Assembly: GCA_900553955.1 (NCBI GenBank)
Contig: USFO01000026.1
Coordinates: 1 to 17,185, forward strand
Direction: 5' to 3'
DNA length: 17,185 nucleotides
Origin: an uncultured Oscillospiraceae bacterium
GTDB lineage: Bacteria > Bacillota > Clostridia > Oscillospirales > Ruminococcaceae
Shown here: one piece after another, positions 7,709 through 14,998 of the stretch
Layout: each line of letters starts with the position of its first letter
How positions within the stretch are numbered: the first letter of the stretch is position 1
Position numbers and translations under genes: made by a program
The notes under the pieces: model-generated
What the model was told of the DNA's origin: nothing
What the model saw: only the letters and a program-made list of their open reading frames with translations
Database searches by the model: none

Positions 7709-8100
7709 ACGAGATAGTAACGGTTGCGGGAATTGCCGTTGCCTCCGCCGGAGCGGCAGTTCTGCTGAAGCAGTACAAGCCGGAATACGCATTCGGAATT
7801 TCTGTGGCGGCGGGAGCGATTTTTCTGCTGTTTATAGCGGTTCGCGCAGGAGAAATTATTGATGAAATAAACGCTTTTGCCTCTGCCTCCGGGATAAATT
7901 CCGAAAACTACGGAATAGTTCTTCGCTGCCTCGGAGTCTGCCTTGTTACAAATGCGGCGGCGGAAACCTGTAAGGACTGCGGGCAGAGCTCCATAGCCTC
8001 AAAGCTTGTGATTGCGGGCAAGGCGCTTGTTTTGATAATTGCGCTGCCGCTGTTTTCCGAGCTTATGAATGTGATAAAAGCGATTTTGGAGATAAGATGA
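7705..8100 (+). CDS. spoIIIAD: Stage III sporulation protein AD
   Basis: This 131-residue membrane protein (B. subtilis 133) has about four hydrophobic segments. It carries the SpoIIIAC/AD family signatures LKQYKPEYAF and CLVTNAAAETCKDCGQ followed by ASKLVIAGKALVL. It is a component of the SpoIIIA channel complex in the mother-cell membrane. Start and stop both sit in ATGA overlaps with neighbours, so translation is probably coupled. Confidence 0.95.
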   Translation: MNEIVTVAGIAVASAGAAVLLKQYKPEYAFGISVAAGAIFLLFIAVRAGEIIDEINAFASASGINSENYGIVLRCLGVCLVTNAAAETCKDCGQSSIASKLVIAGKALVLIIALPLFSELMNVIKAILEIR

Positions 8101-9209
8101 AAAAGTTTTTTGTTTGTGCGGCGGCGTTTTGCCTTGTGCTTATGCTCTGCGGCTTTGACTTCGACGATACCGTGGAAAAGCAGCTTGCCGCGGCGGAAAG
8201 AGGAGGCGTAAGCGACGCTTTGCCGGAAAGCGCCGCGGAAATACTCAAATCCCTCGGCGTAGAGGAAATGTCAGCGCAGTCCCTCTCGGAAATTTCCTTC
8301 GGCGATGCGGTGCGACTTGTGGGGGAAAGCATAAAAGAGAGGATAAGAGCGCCCTTTCTTTCGGTGATTTCCGTATGCGCCGCCGGGATTTTGTGCAGCG
8401 TGATAAATAACTTCGGCAGCGGAGAAATGAAAACGGTATATTCTGCGGTTTGCACCTTGGCGGCGGCAGCGGCGGTTATAATTCCGGTTAAGAACGTGCT
8501 TTCCTCCGGAGCAAGGGTGATTACCGAATGTTCGGATTTTATGCTGGGCTTCATTCCTGTGTATTCGTCGGTGATTGCCGCCTCCGGCGGTGTTTCCTCC
8601 GCGGCGGGCTACCGAACCCTTATGCTCGGAGCATCCACGGCGGTGGCACGCCTTGCAGGGAATATCATAGTTCCGCTTATGTGCGTGTATCTGGCGCTGT
8701 GCGCCGCCGGAACGGTAGCTCCCATCGGCATAGACAGCATAGCGAAAGGCGTAAAGAGCTTTGCCGTATGGGTTATGAGCGCATCTGCGGCGCTGTTTTC
8801 CGGAATTATGGGCGTGGGCAGCATAGTTTCTTCATCTGCGGACGGAGCCGGCGCAAAAGCCGTAAAATTCGTTGTGGGAAGTGCGGTGCCGGTGGTCGGC
8901 GGAACGGTTTCGGACGCGCTTGCCGCGGCGAAAAGCTGCCTTATTATGGCGAGGAACGTGCTCGGCGCTTATGCGATAGTCGCCGCGGCGGTGATTTTCA
9001 TCCCGCCGGTAATCAGTGCGTTTGCATGGAAAATCTGTCTTTCGCTTGGCGCGGGGGCAAGCGATATGCTCGACAACAAGCCGCTTTCATCGCTGCTTTC
9101 GGCAAGCTCCGCGGTAATGGGAATTATGCTTGCCATGGTGCTGCTTACGGCGATAACCTTCATTTTTTCCGTTACGATAATGATAATCGCGGGAGGTGCG
9201 GCGGTGTGA
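8097..9209 (+). CDS. spoIIIAE: Stage III sporulation protein AE
   Basis: This 370-residue polytopic membrane protein (B. subtilis 399) begins with a signal-like hydrophobic N-terminus (FFVCAAAFCLVLMLCGF), then a soluble stretch of about 80 residues and a series of membrane segments to the C-terminus, with family blocks such as FIPVYSSVIAASGG and the SSADGAGAKAVKFVVGS region. It is a core membrane part of the SpoIIIA channel. The ATG overlaps the spoIIIAD stop, and its own TGA overlaps the GTG start of spoIIIAF. Confidence 0.96.
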   Translation: MKKFFVCAAAFCLVLMLCGFDFDDTVEKQLAAAERGGVSDALPESAAEILKSLGVEEMSAQSLSEISFGDAVRLVGESIKERIRAPFLSVISVCAAGILCSVINNFGSGEMKTVYSAVCTLAAAAAVIIPVKNVLSSGARVITECSDFMLGFIPVYSSVIAASGGVSSAAGYRTLMLGASTAVARLAGNIIVPLMCVYLALCAAGTVAPIGIDSIAKGVKSFAVWVMSASAALFSGIMGVGSIVSSSADGAGAKAVKFVVGSAVPVVGGTVSDALAAAKSCLIMARNVLGAYAIVAAAVIFIPPVISAFAWKICLSLGAGASDMLDNKPLSSLLSASSAVMGIMLAMVLLTAITFIFSVTIMIIAGGAAV

Positions 9210-9694
9210 CTCTTATGGACGGAATACGAAGCTGGGCGTTTGCGGTATGCGCCGCCGCGGTTTGCGCGGCAGTGATGAATATGCTGCTGCCGCAGGGCAG
9301 CGAAAAGCGCATTTTTAAGACGGTGCTCAGCCTGTTTATGCTGTGCTCAATTCTTTCTCCGATTTTGAGCACGGATTTTTCCGCTTTGAGCACGGAATAC
9401 GAATTCGGCGAAAGCCGTGCTCAAAACGATATAACCGGGGAGCTGCTTTCGCTTTCCGCAGATGAAATTAAAAATGTGATTATAAGAGACACCGAGGAGG
9501 TGCTTGCGGAAAAAGGCGTTTCGGCGGAGAATATTTCCGTGGAGGTTAATATTTTACCGGACGGCAGCATAAATATAAGCAGGTTTTCCCTTCGGATAAG
9601 AGGGGAAAATTCGGAGGAAATAAAGCAAAGCATAGCACAAAAGACGGGTCTTTCGCCGGAAATAAAATATTTGGGGGAAAGCGAAAATGAATAA
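9206..9694 (+). CDS. spoIIIAF: Stage III sporulation protein AF
   Basis: I chose the GTG at 9206, which overlaps the spoIIIAE stop (GTGA) and has GGAGG nine bases before it; an in-frame ATG at 9215 would be 18 bases away. The product is 162 residues (B. subtilis 206), with two N-terminal membrane segments (around WAFAVCAAAVCAAVM and TVLSLFMLCSILSPIL) and a soluble C-terminal domain with VEVNILPDGSINISRF and LRIRGENSEEI. It is a SpoIIIA channel component thought to carry a ring-building-type fold. A much longer open frame through spoIIIAE in the same phase is not coding upstream of this start. Confidence 0.92.
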   Translation: MTLMDGIRSWAFAVCAAAVCAAVMNMLLPQGSEKRIFKTVLSLFMLCSILSPILSTDFSALSTEYEFGESRAQNDITGELLSLSADEIKNVIIRDTEEVLAEKGVSAENISVEVNILPDGSINISRFSLRIRGENSEEIKQSIAQKTGLSPEIKYLGESENE

Positions 9695-10238
9695 GAATGA
9701 AAACAAAAGCGCTTTTGACGGGGCAAAAAAGCTTTTCGGCGAAAAAGAGAAGCTTGCAAAAGTCGTGCTTATACTGGGAATTACCGGAATGGCGCTGATA
9801 TTTGCGTCGGAGCTTTTCCCGAAGCAAAAAATCAATGAGAAATCCGCATACTGCGCCGCGGAAATTTCCTACGACCGGGAGCAGCGGCTGGAAAAGCGGC
9901 TTGAGGCCATTATAGAGAAAATAAACGGAGCGGGGAAAACAAAGGTGATGATAACCCTCGATTCCTCAAACGAATATTTCTACGCCTTTGAAAGTAAAAC
10001 GGGTATTGCCGAAAAGGAGTCCGAGCGGCAGAGCAGCGCAGAGGAAGCTCCCGCCGTAATCGACGGAAAAAACGGCGAAGAACCGCTTATCACCAAGGTG
10101 GGAGAATCCGGCGTGCGCGGAGTTGCTGTGGTGTGCGAGGGCGGAGATAACCCGCAGGTGGCGGAACGAATAATAAATGCGGTTTGCGCCGTGCTGGGGA
10201 TAAAAGCAAGCAGAGTCAGCGTTGCCGGAATGGCATGA
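9687..10238 (+). CDS. spoIIIAG: Stage III sporulation protein AG
   Basis: This 183-residue protein (B. subtilis 229) has one N-terminal membrane anchor (about residues 26-44) and an extracytoplasmic domain with the family blocks KVMITLDSSNEYFYAF, VRGVAVVCEGGDNPQVAERI and a C-terminal VCAVLGIKASRVSV. SpoIIIAG is known in B. subtilis to form a large multimeric ring in the space between the two membranes. The ATG lies inside the end of spoIIIAF (8-bp overlap). Confidence 0.95.
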   Translation: MNKNENKSAFDGAKKLFGEKEKLAKVVLILGITGMALIFASELFPKQKINEKSAYCAAEISYDREQRLEKRLEAIIEKINGAGKTKVMITLDSSNEYFYAFESKTGIAEKESERQSSAEEAPAVIDGKNGEEPLITKVGESGVRGVAVVCEGGDNPQVAERIINAVCAVLGIKASRVSVAGMA

Positions 10239-10266
10239 AATAAATATTTTTTAGGAGGATAAACAT

Positions 10267-10914
10267 ATGACAAGCATCAAAAACTACGAGAGCGTGGAGC
10301 TTCCGGAAGCTACTGCAAAAGAGAAGAAAGGCATTTTTGACTTTGCCAAAAATATAAAGAGCAAAAAATTCAGCTTTAAGCTGAGAAAACGCCACATTGC
10401 CGCAGCGGCGCTTGTGCTTATGCTTTCGGCGGCTGTGTACATGAATTATCTGTATTCCACCGGCGGGCTTAATCCGCTGCTCGAAGCGGGCAAGAACTAC
10501 GGCGATTCCATCCTCGTCGGAAAAAAGAGCGAAGAAAACACGGAAGAAACAGCCGGAACGGCTGCTTCGTATTTCAGCGAAGCGCGGGTGTCCCGCCAGC
10601 AGTCCCGGGACGAAGCGGTGCAGACCATTCAGAACCTCTATGGATCAGGCGAAAGCGACGATGTGCATACGGCTTCGCTTATCCAAAAAGCAGAGGAAAT
10701 TACCGCAAATATGGAGCTTGAAACAAAGATTGAGTCAATTATAAAGGCGAAAGGCTTTGACGACTGCATCGTTTACATTTCCGGCGATTACGCGGACGTT
10801 ATGGTGCAAACCGAAGGACTTCTCCAGACGGAAGCAGCGTTGATAAAAGAGGCTATCATTCAGGAAACTGCCGTTCCGGTAGAAAACATTTCCATTGTTG
10901 AAGTGAAAGAATAA
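10267..10914 (+). CDS. spoIIIAH: Stage III sporulation protein AH
   Basis: This 215-residue protein (B. subtilis 218) has a cytoplasmic lysine-rich start, one membrane anchor (about residues 43-60, AAAALVLMLSAAVYM) and a C-terminal YscJ/FliF-like ring-building domain (about 115-215, with IIKAKGFDDCIVYISGDYAD and VENISIVEVKE). In the family this domain docks SpoIIQ from the forespore to form the cell-to-cell channel. It is the only spoIIIA gene set apart by an intergenic gap (28 bp); it has its own AGGAGG site. Confidence 0.96.
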   Translation: MTSIKNYESVELPEATAKEKKGIFDFAKNIKSKKFSFKLRKRHIAAAALVLMLSAAVYMNYLYSTGGLNPLLEAGKNYGDSILVGKKSEENTEETAGTAASYFSEARVSRQQSRDEAVQTIQNLYGSGESDDVHTASLIQKAEEITANMELETKIESIIKAKGFDDCIVYISGDYADVMVQTEGLLQTEAALIKEAIIQETAVPVENISIVEVKE

Positions 10915-10922
10915 CTCAAAGC

Positions 10923-10951
10923 CCGGCAGCCGCAGTAAAGGCGGCTGCCGG
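10923..10951 (+). other. GC-rich hairpin between spoIIIAH and the M23 gene
   Basis: A perfect 11-bp stem (CCGGCAGCCGC with GCGGCTGCCGG) with a 7-nt loop starts 8 bp after the spoIIIAH stop. Only ATTTG follows, so it lacks a proper T-run. It could act as a weak terminator or as an mRNA-stabilising element that lowers expression of the downstream pair. Confidence 0.6.
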
Positions 10952-10981
10952 ATTTGAATATACGGAGGAAACATTGAATAT

Positions 10982-11671
10982 ATGGGCAAAGGAAAGTACG
11001 TTGCGGGGAAAATTGTTGGATTTTTTATTCGAACGCTGCTTTTTGCGGCGGTGTTCAGCGGAGTGCTTTACGCTTTTCCGGGAATTGCCGCCGCAATGGA
11101 CAAAACAGCCTGCGCCGTGGGAACTTTGCTTGGCAGCAGGGCGGAAATAAGCGTATTTTCGGAATTTGCGGACATTTCCGGCGCGGCAATAAATAAAGCA
11201 CTCTACCTCATTGAGCTTGCAAAGGACAATATTGAAGGAAAATACGAACAGAAAAGAGAAATAAACTCTATTATGTTTACCTGTGCGGCGGAATTTCCCT
11301 GCGACGGCGGAAATATAACCTCCGGCTTTGGAAAACGAATAAATCCCATAAGCAAAAGGCAGGAGGTTCATACGGGAATAGATATTGCCGCAGCGGAGGG
11401 GAGCAATATTTACGCCGCGTGGCCGGGAAGGGTTGCGGAAATAGGAACGGACGAAATCTATGGCAATTACATAGTGATAAAGCATTCAAATTCGTTGCTT
11501 ACGCGATATTGTCACCTTTCTGAAATCTCAGTGGAAATGGGGGATAGGGTGGAAGCTAGAATGAAAATAGGCGAAGCGGGAAGCACCGGACAGTCCACCG
11601 GGAGTCACCTGCATTTCGAGGTTATCGCCTGTGGAAGCGCCGTTGACCCGCAAAACTGCTTGAGCATCTGA
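10982..11671 (+). CDS. M23 family membrane-anchored metallopeptidase, SpoIVFA-like
   Basis: A 229-residue protein with an N-terminal membrane segment (about residues 16-36) and a C-terminal LytM/M23 domain (about 110-222). The domain keeps what look like all zinc and catalytic positions: His130 and Asp134 in HTGID, His178 in YCHLS, His209 and His211 in HLHFE. Its position between spoIIIAH and spoIVFB fits SpoIVFA, the regulator that holds SpoIVFB inactive. An alternative is a SpoIIQ-like partner of SpoIIIAH, which also carries M23 domains, but SpoIIQ is expected to be forespore-expressed. The intact active site suggests possible peptidoglycan hydrolysis. A CGGAGG site precedes the ATG. The stop overlaps the spoIVFB start (TGATG). 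Confidence 0.85.
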   Translation: MGKGKYVAGKIVGFFIRTLLFAAVFSGVLYAFPGIAAAMDKTACAVGTLLGSRAEISVFSEFADISGAAINKALYLIELAKDNIEGKYEQKREINSIMFTCAAEFPCDGGNITSGFGKRINPISKRQEVHTGIDIAAAEGSNIYAAWPGRVAEIGTDEIYGNYIVIKHSNSLLTRYCHLSEISVEMGDRVEARMKIGEAGSTGQSTGSHLHFEVIACGSAVDPQNCLSI

Positions 11672-12231
11672 TGGAATTTACCGTGCTCAAAACGAGGGTG
11701 AAAATTTCTCCGCTGTTTTTTGCCGTGCTCACGGCTTTTTTGCTGGCGGACAGGGGCGGAATCGCGGCGGCGGTGATTAGCTTTTCGCTGCTGCATGAGT
11801 TATGCCATTTTGCGGCGCTCGGTGCGCTGAAAAAAGCGCCGAGGGAGGTTAATATTTCCGCTGCGGGAATTTCTATGCGCCTTTGCGGAATGAGCACGGC
11901 GGAGCGGGTGCTTGTGTTTGCTGCGGGCGCTGCGGGGAACTTCGCCGCGGCGGTCGTTTGCTTTGCCGCGGACAGAGAGCTTTTTTGCGGAGTTAATCTC
12001 GCCATAGGTATTTTTACAATGCTGCCCCTTTGCTCCACGGACGGCGGAAGCATATTTGCGGCGCTGGCGGAAAAATTCTTCCCGGAGCGGGCAAAGCAGC
12101 TTTGCAAGGCGGTTTTTACCGCGTGCGGAGCAATAACGGCGGCAGCGCTTTTTGCTGCGGCGGCTGTATATGAAAATCCGTATTTGCTTATCGGAGCTTT
12201 TTATGCGGTTATATGCCTTATAAAGTATTGA
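11671..12231 (+). CDS. spoIVFB: Site-2-type intramembrane metalloprotease SpoIVFB (M50)
   Basis: This 186-residue, largely hydrophobic protein has the zinc motif HELCH (His42, Glu43, His46) in a membrane segment and a second motif LPLCSTDGG with Asp124, the expected third ligand. In the family, SpoIVFB cleaves pro-sigma-K in the membrane around the forespore. B. subtilis SpoIVFB has 288 residues, including a C-terminal CBS domain; this protein ends about 60 residues after Asp124 and has no CBS domain. Start and coupling: the ATG shares one base with the stop of the M23 gene. No terminator follows. Confidence 0.9.
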   Translation: MEFTVLKTRVKISPLFFAVLTAFLLADRGGIAAAVISFSLLHELCHFAALGALKKAPREVNISAAGISMRLCGMSTAERVLVFAAGAAGNFAAAVVCFAADRELFCGVNLAIGIFTMLPLCSTDGGSIFAALAEKFFPERAKQLCKAVFTACGAITAAALFAAAAVYENPYLLIGAFYAVICLIKY

Positions 12232-12257
12232 AAAAGCAATTCCTTATATGATATACT
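12228..12257 (+). promoter_or_regulatory. Probable sigma-A promoter of the radical SAM gene
   Basis: TTGAAA (12228-12233, overlapping the spoIVFB stop) and TATACT (12252-12257) are 18 nt apart, with an extended TGA directly before the -10. The predicted start near 12264 lies about 25 nt before the TTG start codon. Confidence 0.6.
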
Positions 12258-12290
12258 TATCTTCGTATGTGAGAAAGGAGGAATTGCTTT
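12233..12290 (+). promoter_or_regulatory. Inverted repeat masking ribosome site and start codon
   Basis: AAAGCAATTCC (12233-12243) is perfectly complementary to GGAATTGCTTT (12280-12290). The second arm covers the last two bases of the AGGAGG site (12276-12281) and the first two of the TTG start (12289-12291). A transcript reading through from the sporulation operon could fold to block translation. A transcript from the local promoter would lack the first arm. Confidence 0.5.
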
Positions 12291-14133
12291 GGCGGCTATT
12301 CCCGACAGTATATTAAAGCTTGTTCAGAAGCCCGCACGCTATACCGGCGGCGAAGTGAACAGCGTTGTTAAAAACAAAAATGATGTTTTCGTCCGGTTCG
12401 CATTCTGCTTTCCGGATTTATATGAGGTGGGCATGAGCCATCTCGGAATGAAAATTCTTTACAGCCTGCTTAATAAAGATTCCGAGGTTTGGTGCGAACG
12501 GGTTTTTGCACCGGATGTGGATATGGAGCAAATTCTGAGAGAGAGGGGTCTGCCGCTTTTCGCGCTGGAGAGCGGAGATTCCGTCGGCGACTTTGACATA
12601 ATCGGCTTTACCCTGCAATATGAGCTTTCCTATACCGGAGTACTCAATATGCTCGACCTTGCGGGCGTTCCCGTTCGCGCAGAGGACAGACACGAGCTTA
12701 AAAATCTTGTTGTAGCCGGAGGCCCCTGCTCCTGCAACCCGGAGCCTATGGCGGATTTCATCGACCTGTTTATGCCCGGCGAGGGCGAGGAGGTTCTTCC
12801 GGAGGTAGTTGCGCTCTATAAAGAAGCGAAGAGGAACGGCTGGAGCAAACATCAATATCTTGCCGAAGCGGCAAAGATAGAGGGCGTATATGTTCCGTCC
12901 CTCATTGATGTTATTTACAACGAGGACGGAACCGTAAAGGAGATTGTTCCGAAGGAAACCGCGACTCTGCCGATAAAAAAGCGCATTATCAAAGATTTGG
13001 ACAAGGTTTATTATCCCGAAAGTTTTATTGTGCCTTTCGTGGAGATAGTTCACGACAGAAGCATGCTTGAGCTTATGCGCGGATGTATCCGCGGCTGCCG
13101 CTTTTGTCAGGCGGGCTTTATCTACCGTCCGCTGCGGGAAAAAGAGGCTGAAACCCTTACAAAGAACGCCCACGACCTTTGCGAAAGCACCGGCTATGAC
13201 GAGCTTTCCCTCACCTCGCTGAGCACGAGCGATTACAGCAAGCTCAACACGCTGTTCGACGAGCTTATCGACTGGACGGAGCGCGACCACATAAACCTCG
13301 CAGTACCGTCTCTGCGCGTTGACAACTTCAACGACGAGCTTATGCTCAAAATAAGCAAGGTTCGCAAAAGCGGACTTACTTTCGCGCCGGAGGCGGGAAC
13401 ACAGCGCCTGCGCGACGTCATAAATAAGAACGTTACGGAAGATGAGATTTTCGGAACCTGCTCAATTGCGTTCAAGGGCGGATATACCAAGGTAAAGCTC
13501 TATTTTATGATGGGTCTGCCCACGGAAACCGACGAGGATGTTGTGGGAATAGTGGATTTGCTTCAGCGCATAGTGGATTTTTACTACCACATGCCGGAAA
13601 AGCCCAAGGGCAAGGCAATTCAGCTTACCGCAAGCATCGCGAACTTTGTACCGAAGCCGTTCACACCGTTTGAATTTGAGCCGCAGGACACCCGCGAGGA
13701 GCTTCACAGAAAGCAGGAGCTTATAAAGTCCGCCGTTCGCAGCAGGAAGATAAGTCTCAGCTGGCACGACACCAAAAGCTCGTTTATGGAGGGCGTGCTT
13801 GCAAGGGGCGACCGCCGACTCGGCAGGGTGATAGAAACCGCATGGCGCAAGGGCTGCAATTTCGACAGCTGGGATAACTACTTTAAGTTCGACAAATGGA
13901 TGGAAGCCTTTATCGAATGCGGAATAGCTCCCGAATTTTACGCCAACCGCAAGAGGGAATACGACGAGGTTATGCCCTGGGATATTTTCAATTACGGCGT
14001 GACAAAGAAATTCATCATCAATGAAAATAAAAGGGCACACGAGGGTGTTACCACGCCGAACTGCCGGGAAAAATGTTCCGGCTGCGGCGCAAACTGCCTG
14101 AAAGGAGGCGCCTGCTTTGAGTACGGAAAATAA
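12289..14133 (+). CDS. B12-binding-type radical SAM protein (TIGR03960 family)
   Basis: A 614-residue protein starting at TTG (12289), supported by AGGAGG seven bases upstream. The N-terminal region (about 30-170) looks like the cobalamin-binding-type fold of this family (FPDLYEVGMSHLGMKILY, VVAGGPCSCNPEPM). The radical SAM core has the 4Fe-4S motif CIRGCRFC (Cys266, Cys270, Cys273). The C-terminus is cysteine-rich (NCREKCSGCGANCLKGGAC) and could hold another metal site. The family is uncharacterised as far as I know and nearly always precedes its TIGR03936 partner, as here (17-bp overlap). A role in RNA or ribosome modification is only suggested by the company of ribosomal genes. Whether it really binds B12 is unproven. 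Confidence 0.92.
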   Translation: MAAIPDSILKLVQKPARYTGGEVNSVVKNKNDVFVRFAFCFPDLYEVGMSHLGMKILYSLLNKDSEVWCERVFAPDVDMEQILRERGLPLFALESGDSVGDFDIIGFTLQYELSYTGVLNMLDLAGVPVRAEDRHELKNLVVAGGPCSCNPEPMADFIDLFMPGEGEEVLPEVVALYKEAKRNGWSKHQYLAEAAKIEGVYVPSLIDVIYNEDGTVKEIVPKETATLPIKKRIIKDLDKVYYPESFIVPFVEIVHDRSMLELMRGCIRGCRFCQAGFIYRPLREKEAETLTKNAHDLCESTGYDELSLTSLSTSDYSKLNTLFDELIDWTERDHINLAVPSLRVDNFNDELMLKISKVRKSGLTFAPEAGTQRLRDVINKNVTEDEIFGTCSIAFKGGYTKVKLYFMMGLPTETDEDVVGIVDLLQRIVDFYYHMPEKPKGKAIQLTASIANFVPKPFTPFEFEPQDTREELHRKQELIKSAVRSRKISLSWHDTKSSFMEGVLARGDRRLGRVIETAWRKGCNFDSWDNYFKFDKWMEAFIECGIAPEFYANRKREYDEVMPWDIFNYGVTKKFIINENKRAHEGVTTPNCREKCSGCGANCLKGGACFEYGK

Positions 14134-14803
14134 TTATGTGGATGTAAGGCTTTTTTACAGCAAAACAGGCTCCGCAAAATACATTTCCCACCTTGACACC
14201 ATGCGTGCGTTCCAAAGGGCGTTTCGCAGATGCAGGGACCTTGATTTTTGGTACACCGAAGGATTTAACCCGCATCTTTATCTGACCTTTGCGCTGCCGC
14301 TTTCTCTCGGCTACGAAAGCGGAGCGGAAACCGTTGATTTTCGCCTTGCTTCCCATGTTCCTTACAGGGAAGTGGTGGAAAAGCTGAATGCGGTGCTTCC
14401 GGCGGGCTTTAAGGCTTACAAGGCGGCAAAGCCGGTTATGAACGCAAAGGTAATTCGTTTTGCGGATTATAATATCTCTTTCACCGCGGACGGGATTGAC
14501 CCGGAGGCGGTTTTGGCGGAGTGGTACAGATGCTTTACCAGAGAAAGTGTTACGGTGAAAAAGATTACGAAGCGCGGCGCGGAGGATGTCGACCTCAAAG
14601 CGGGAGAAAAAATCAAGCTTTCAAAGCTGAAGCAGTTTGAGAATAGGTTTTGCTTCAAGGCACGCCTTGTTTCCGGCGTGGAGCTTAATATAAACCCGAA
14701 TTTGGTGCTTCAGGCGTTCAAGGAATTCTGTGAAATCGAGCCGCAGGATGTTGAAATCAAGCGTGTGGCGGTTTATAACGGCAAAATGGAAGAATTCTGC
14801 TGA
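14117..14803 (+). CDS. Radical SAM-associated protein (TIGR03936/DUF2344 family)
   Basis: A 228-residue soluble protein starting at TTG (14117) inside the end of the radical SAM gene, with AGGAGG eight bases upstream. It has family blocks VRLFYSKTGSAKYISHLDTMRAFQ near the start (split as VRLFYSKTG and AKYISHLD), then a region with FNPHLYLTFALPLSLGYES. The family has no known reaction; in some species it is fused to the radical SAM protein, which suggests that the two act as one complex or enzyme. No terminator is visible after it. Confidence 0.9.
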   Translation: MSTENNYVDVRLFYSKTGSAKYISHLDTMRAFQRAFRRCRDLDFWYTEGFNPHLYLTFALPLSLGYESGAETVDFRLASHVPYREVVEKLNAVLPAGFKAYKAAKPVMNAKVIRFADYNISFTADGIDPEAVLAEWYRCFTRESVTVKKITKRGAEDVDLKAGEKIKLSKLKQFENRFCFKARLVSGVELNINPNLVLQAFKEFCEIEPQDVEIKRVAVYNGKMEEFC

Positions 14804-14820
14804 AAAAAGCCAAAAAACAC

Positions 14821-14849
14821 TTGCAATTACCGTTTGCTTGTGTTATTAT
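14821..14849 (+). promoter_or_regulatory. Promoter of rplS
   Basis: TTGCAA (14821-14826) and TATTAT (14844-14849) are exactly 17 nt apart. An overlapping TATAAT at 14847-14852 has a poorer 20-nt spacer. The predicted start is near 14856, giving a leader of about 140 nt. Confidence 0.65.
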
Positions 14850-14855
14850 AATAAA

Positions 14856-14998
14856 GCTGTCCGTATGCGCGGACGGCGCTGTCGCATTCCCTGCGACGGG
14901 AACGGCAATATAAAATTGTTGCCGGGCGGGCAGTCCTCTGTCACCGGATAGTATCCGTGAGAATGAATGTCTGAAAAATAAAAAAGGAGGATACTAAA
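14856..14998 (+). promoter_or_regulatory. rplS: Structured leader of rplS (candidate autoregulatory element)
   Basis: Four hairpins follow one another: 14856-14863 with 14870-14877 (8 bp, one wobble), 14879-14886 with 14892-14899 (8 bp, one wobble), 14903-14908 with 14919-14924, and 14945-14949 with 14953-14957. The last one contains TAGTATCC (14949-14956), which is also fully complementary to GGATACTA (14989-14996), the end of the ribosome-binding site and the spacer before the ATG. A leader that can switch between these pairings would suit feedback by free L19. L19 leaders are known in Gram-positives; membership in that family is not proven here. Confidence 0.55.

Noticed and set aside
8528..9205. 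A long in-frame extension of spoIIIAF upstream through spoIIIAE
   Set aside because: The extension is an arginine/glycine-rich out-of-frame reading of spoIIIAE; spoIIIAF begins at the GTG at 9206.
9323..9422. Cluster of five GTGCTC/GAGCAC copies as an iteron-type replication origin
   Set aside because: The copies lie inside spoIIIAF coding sequence with irregular spacing and no AT-rich or DnaA-box neighbours; it is better treated as part of the wider motif excess.
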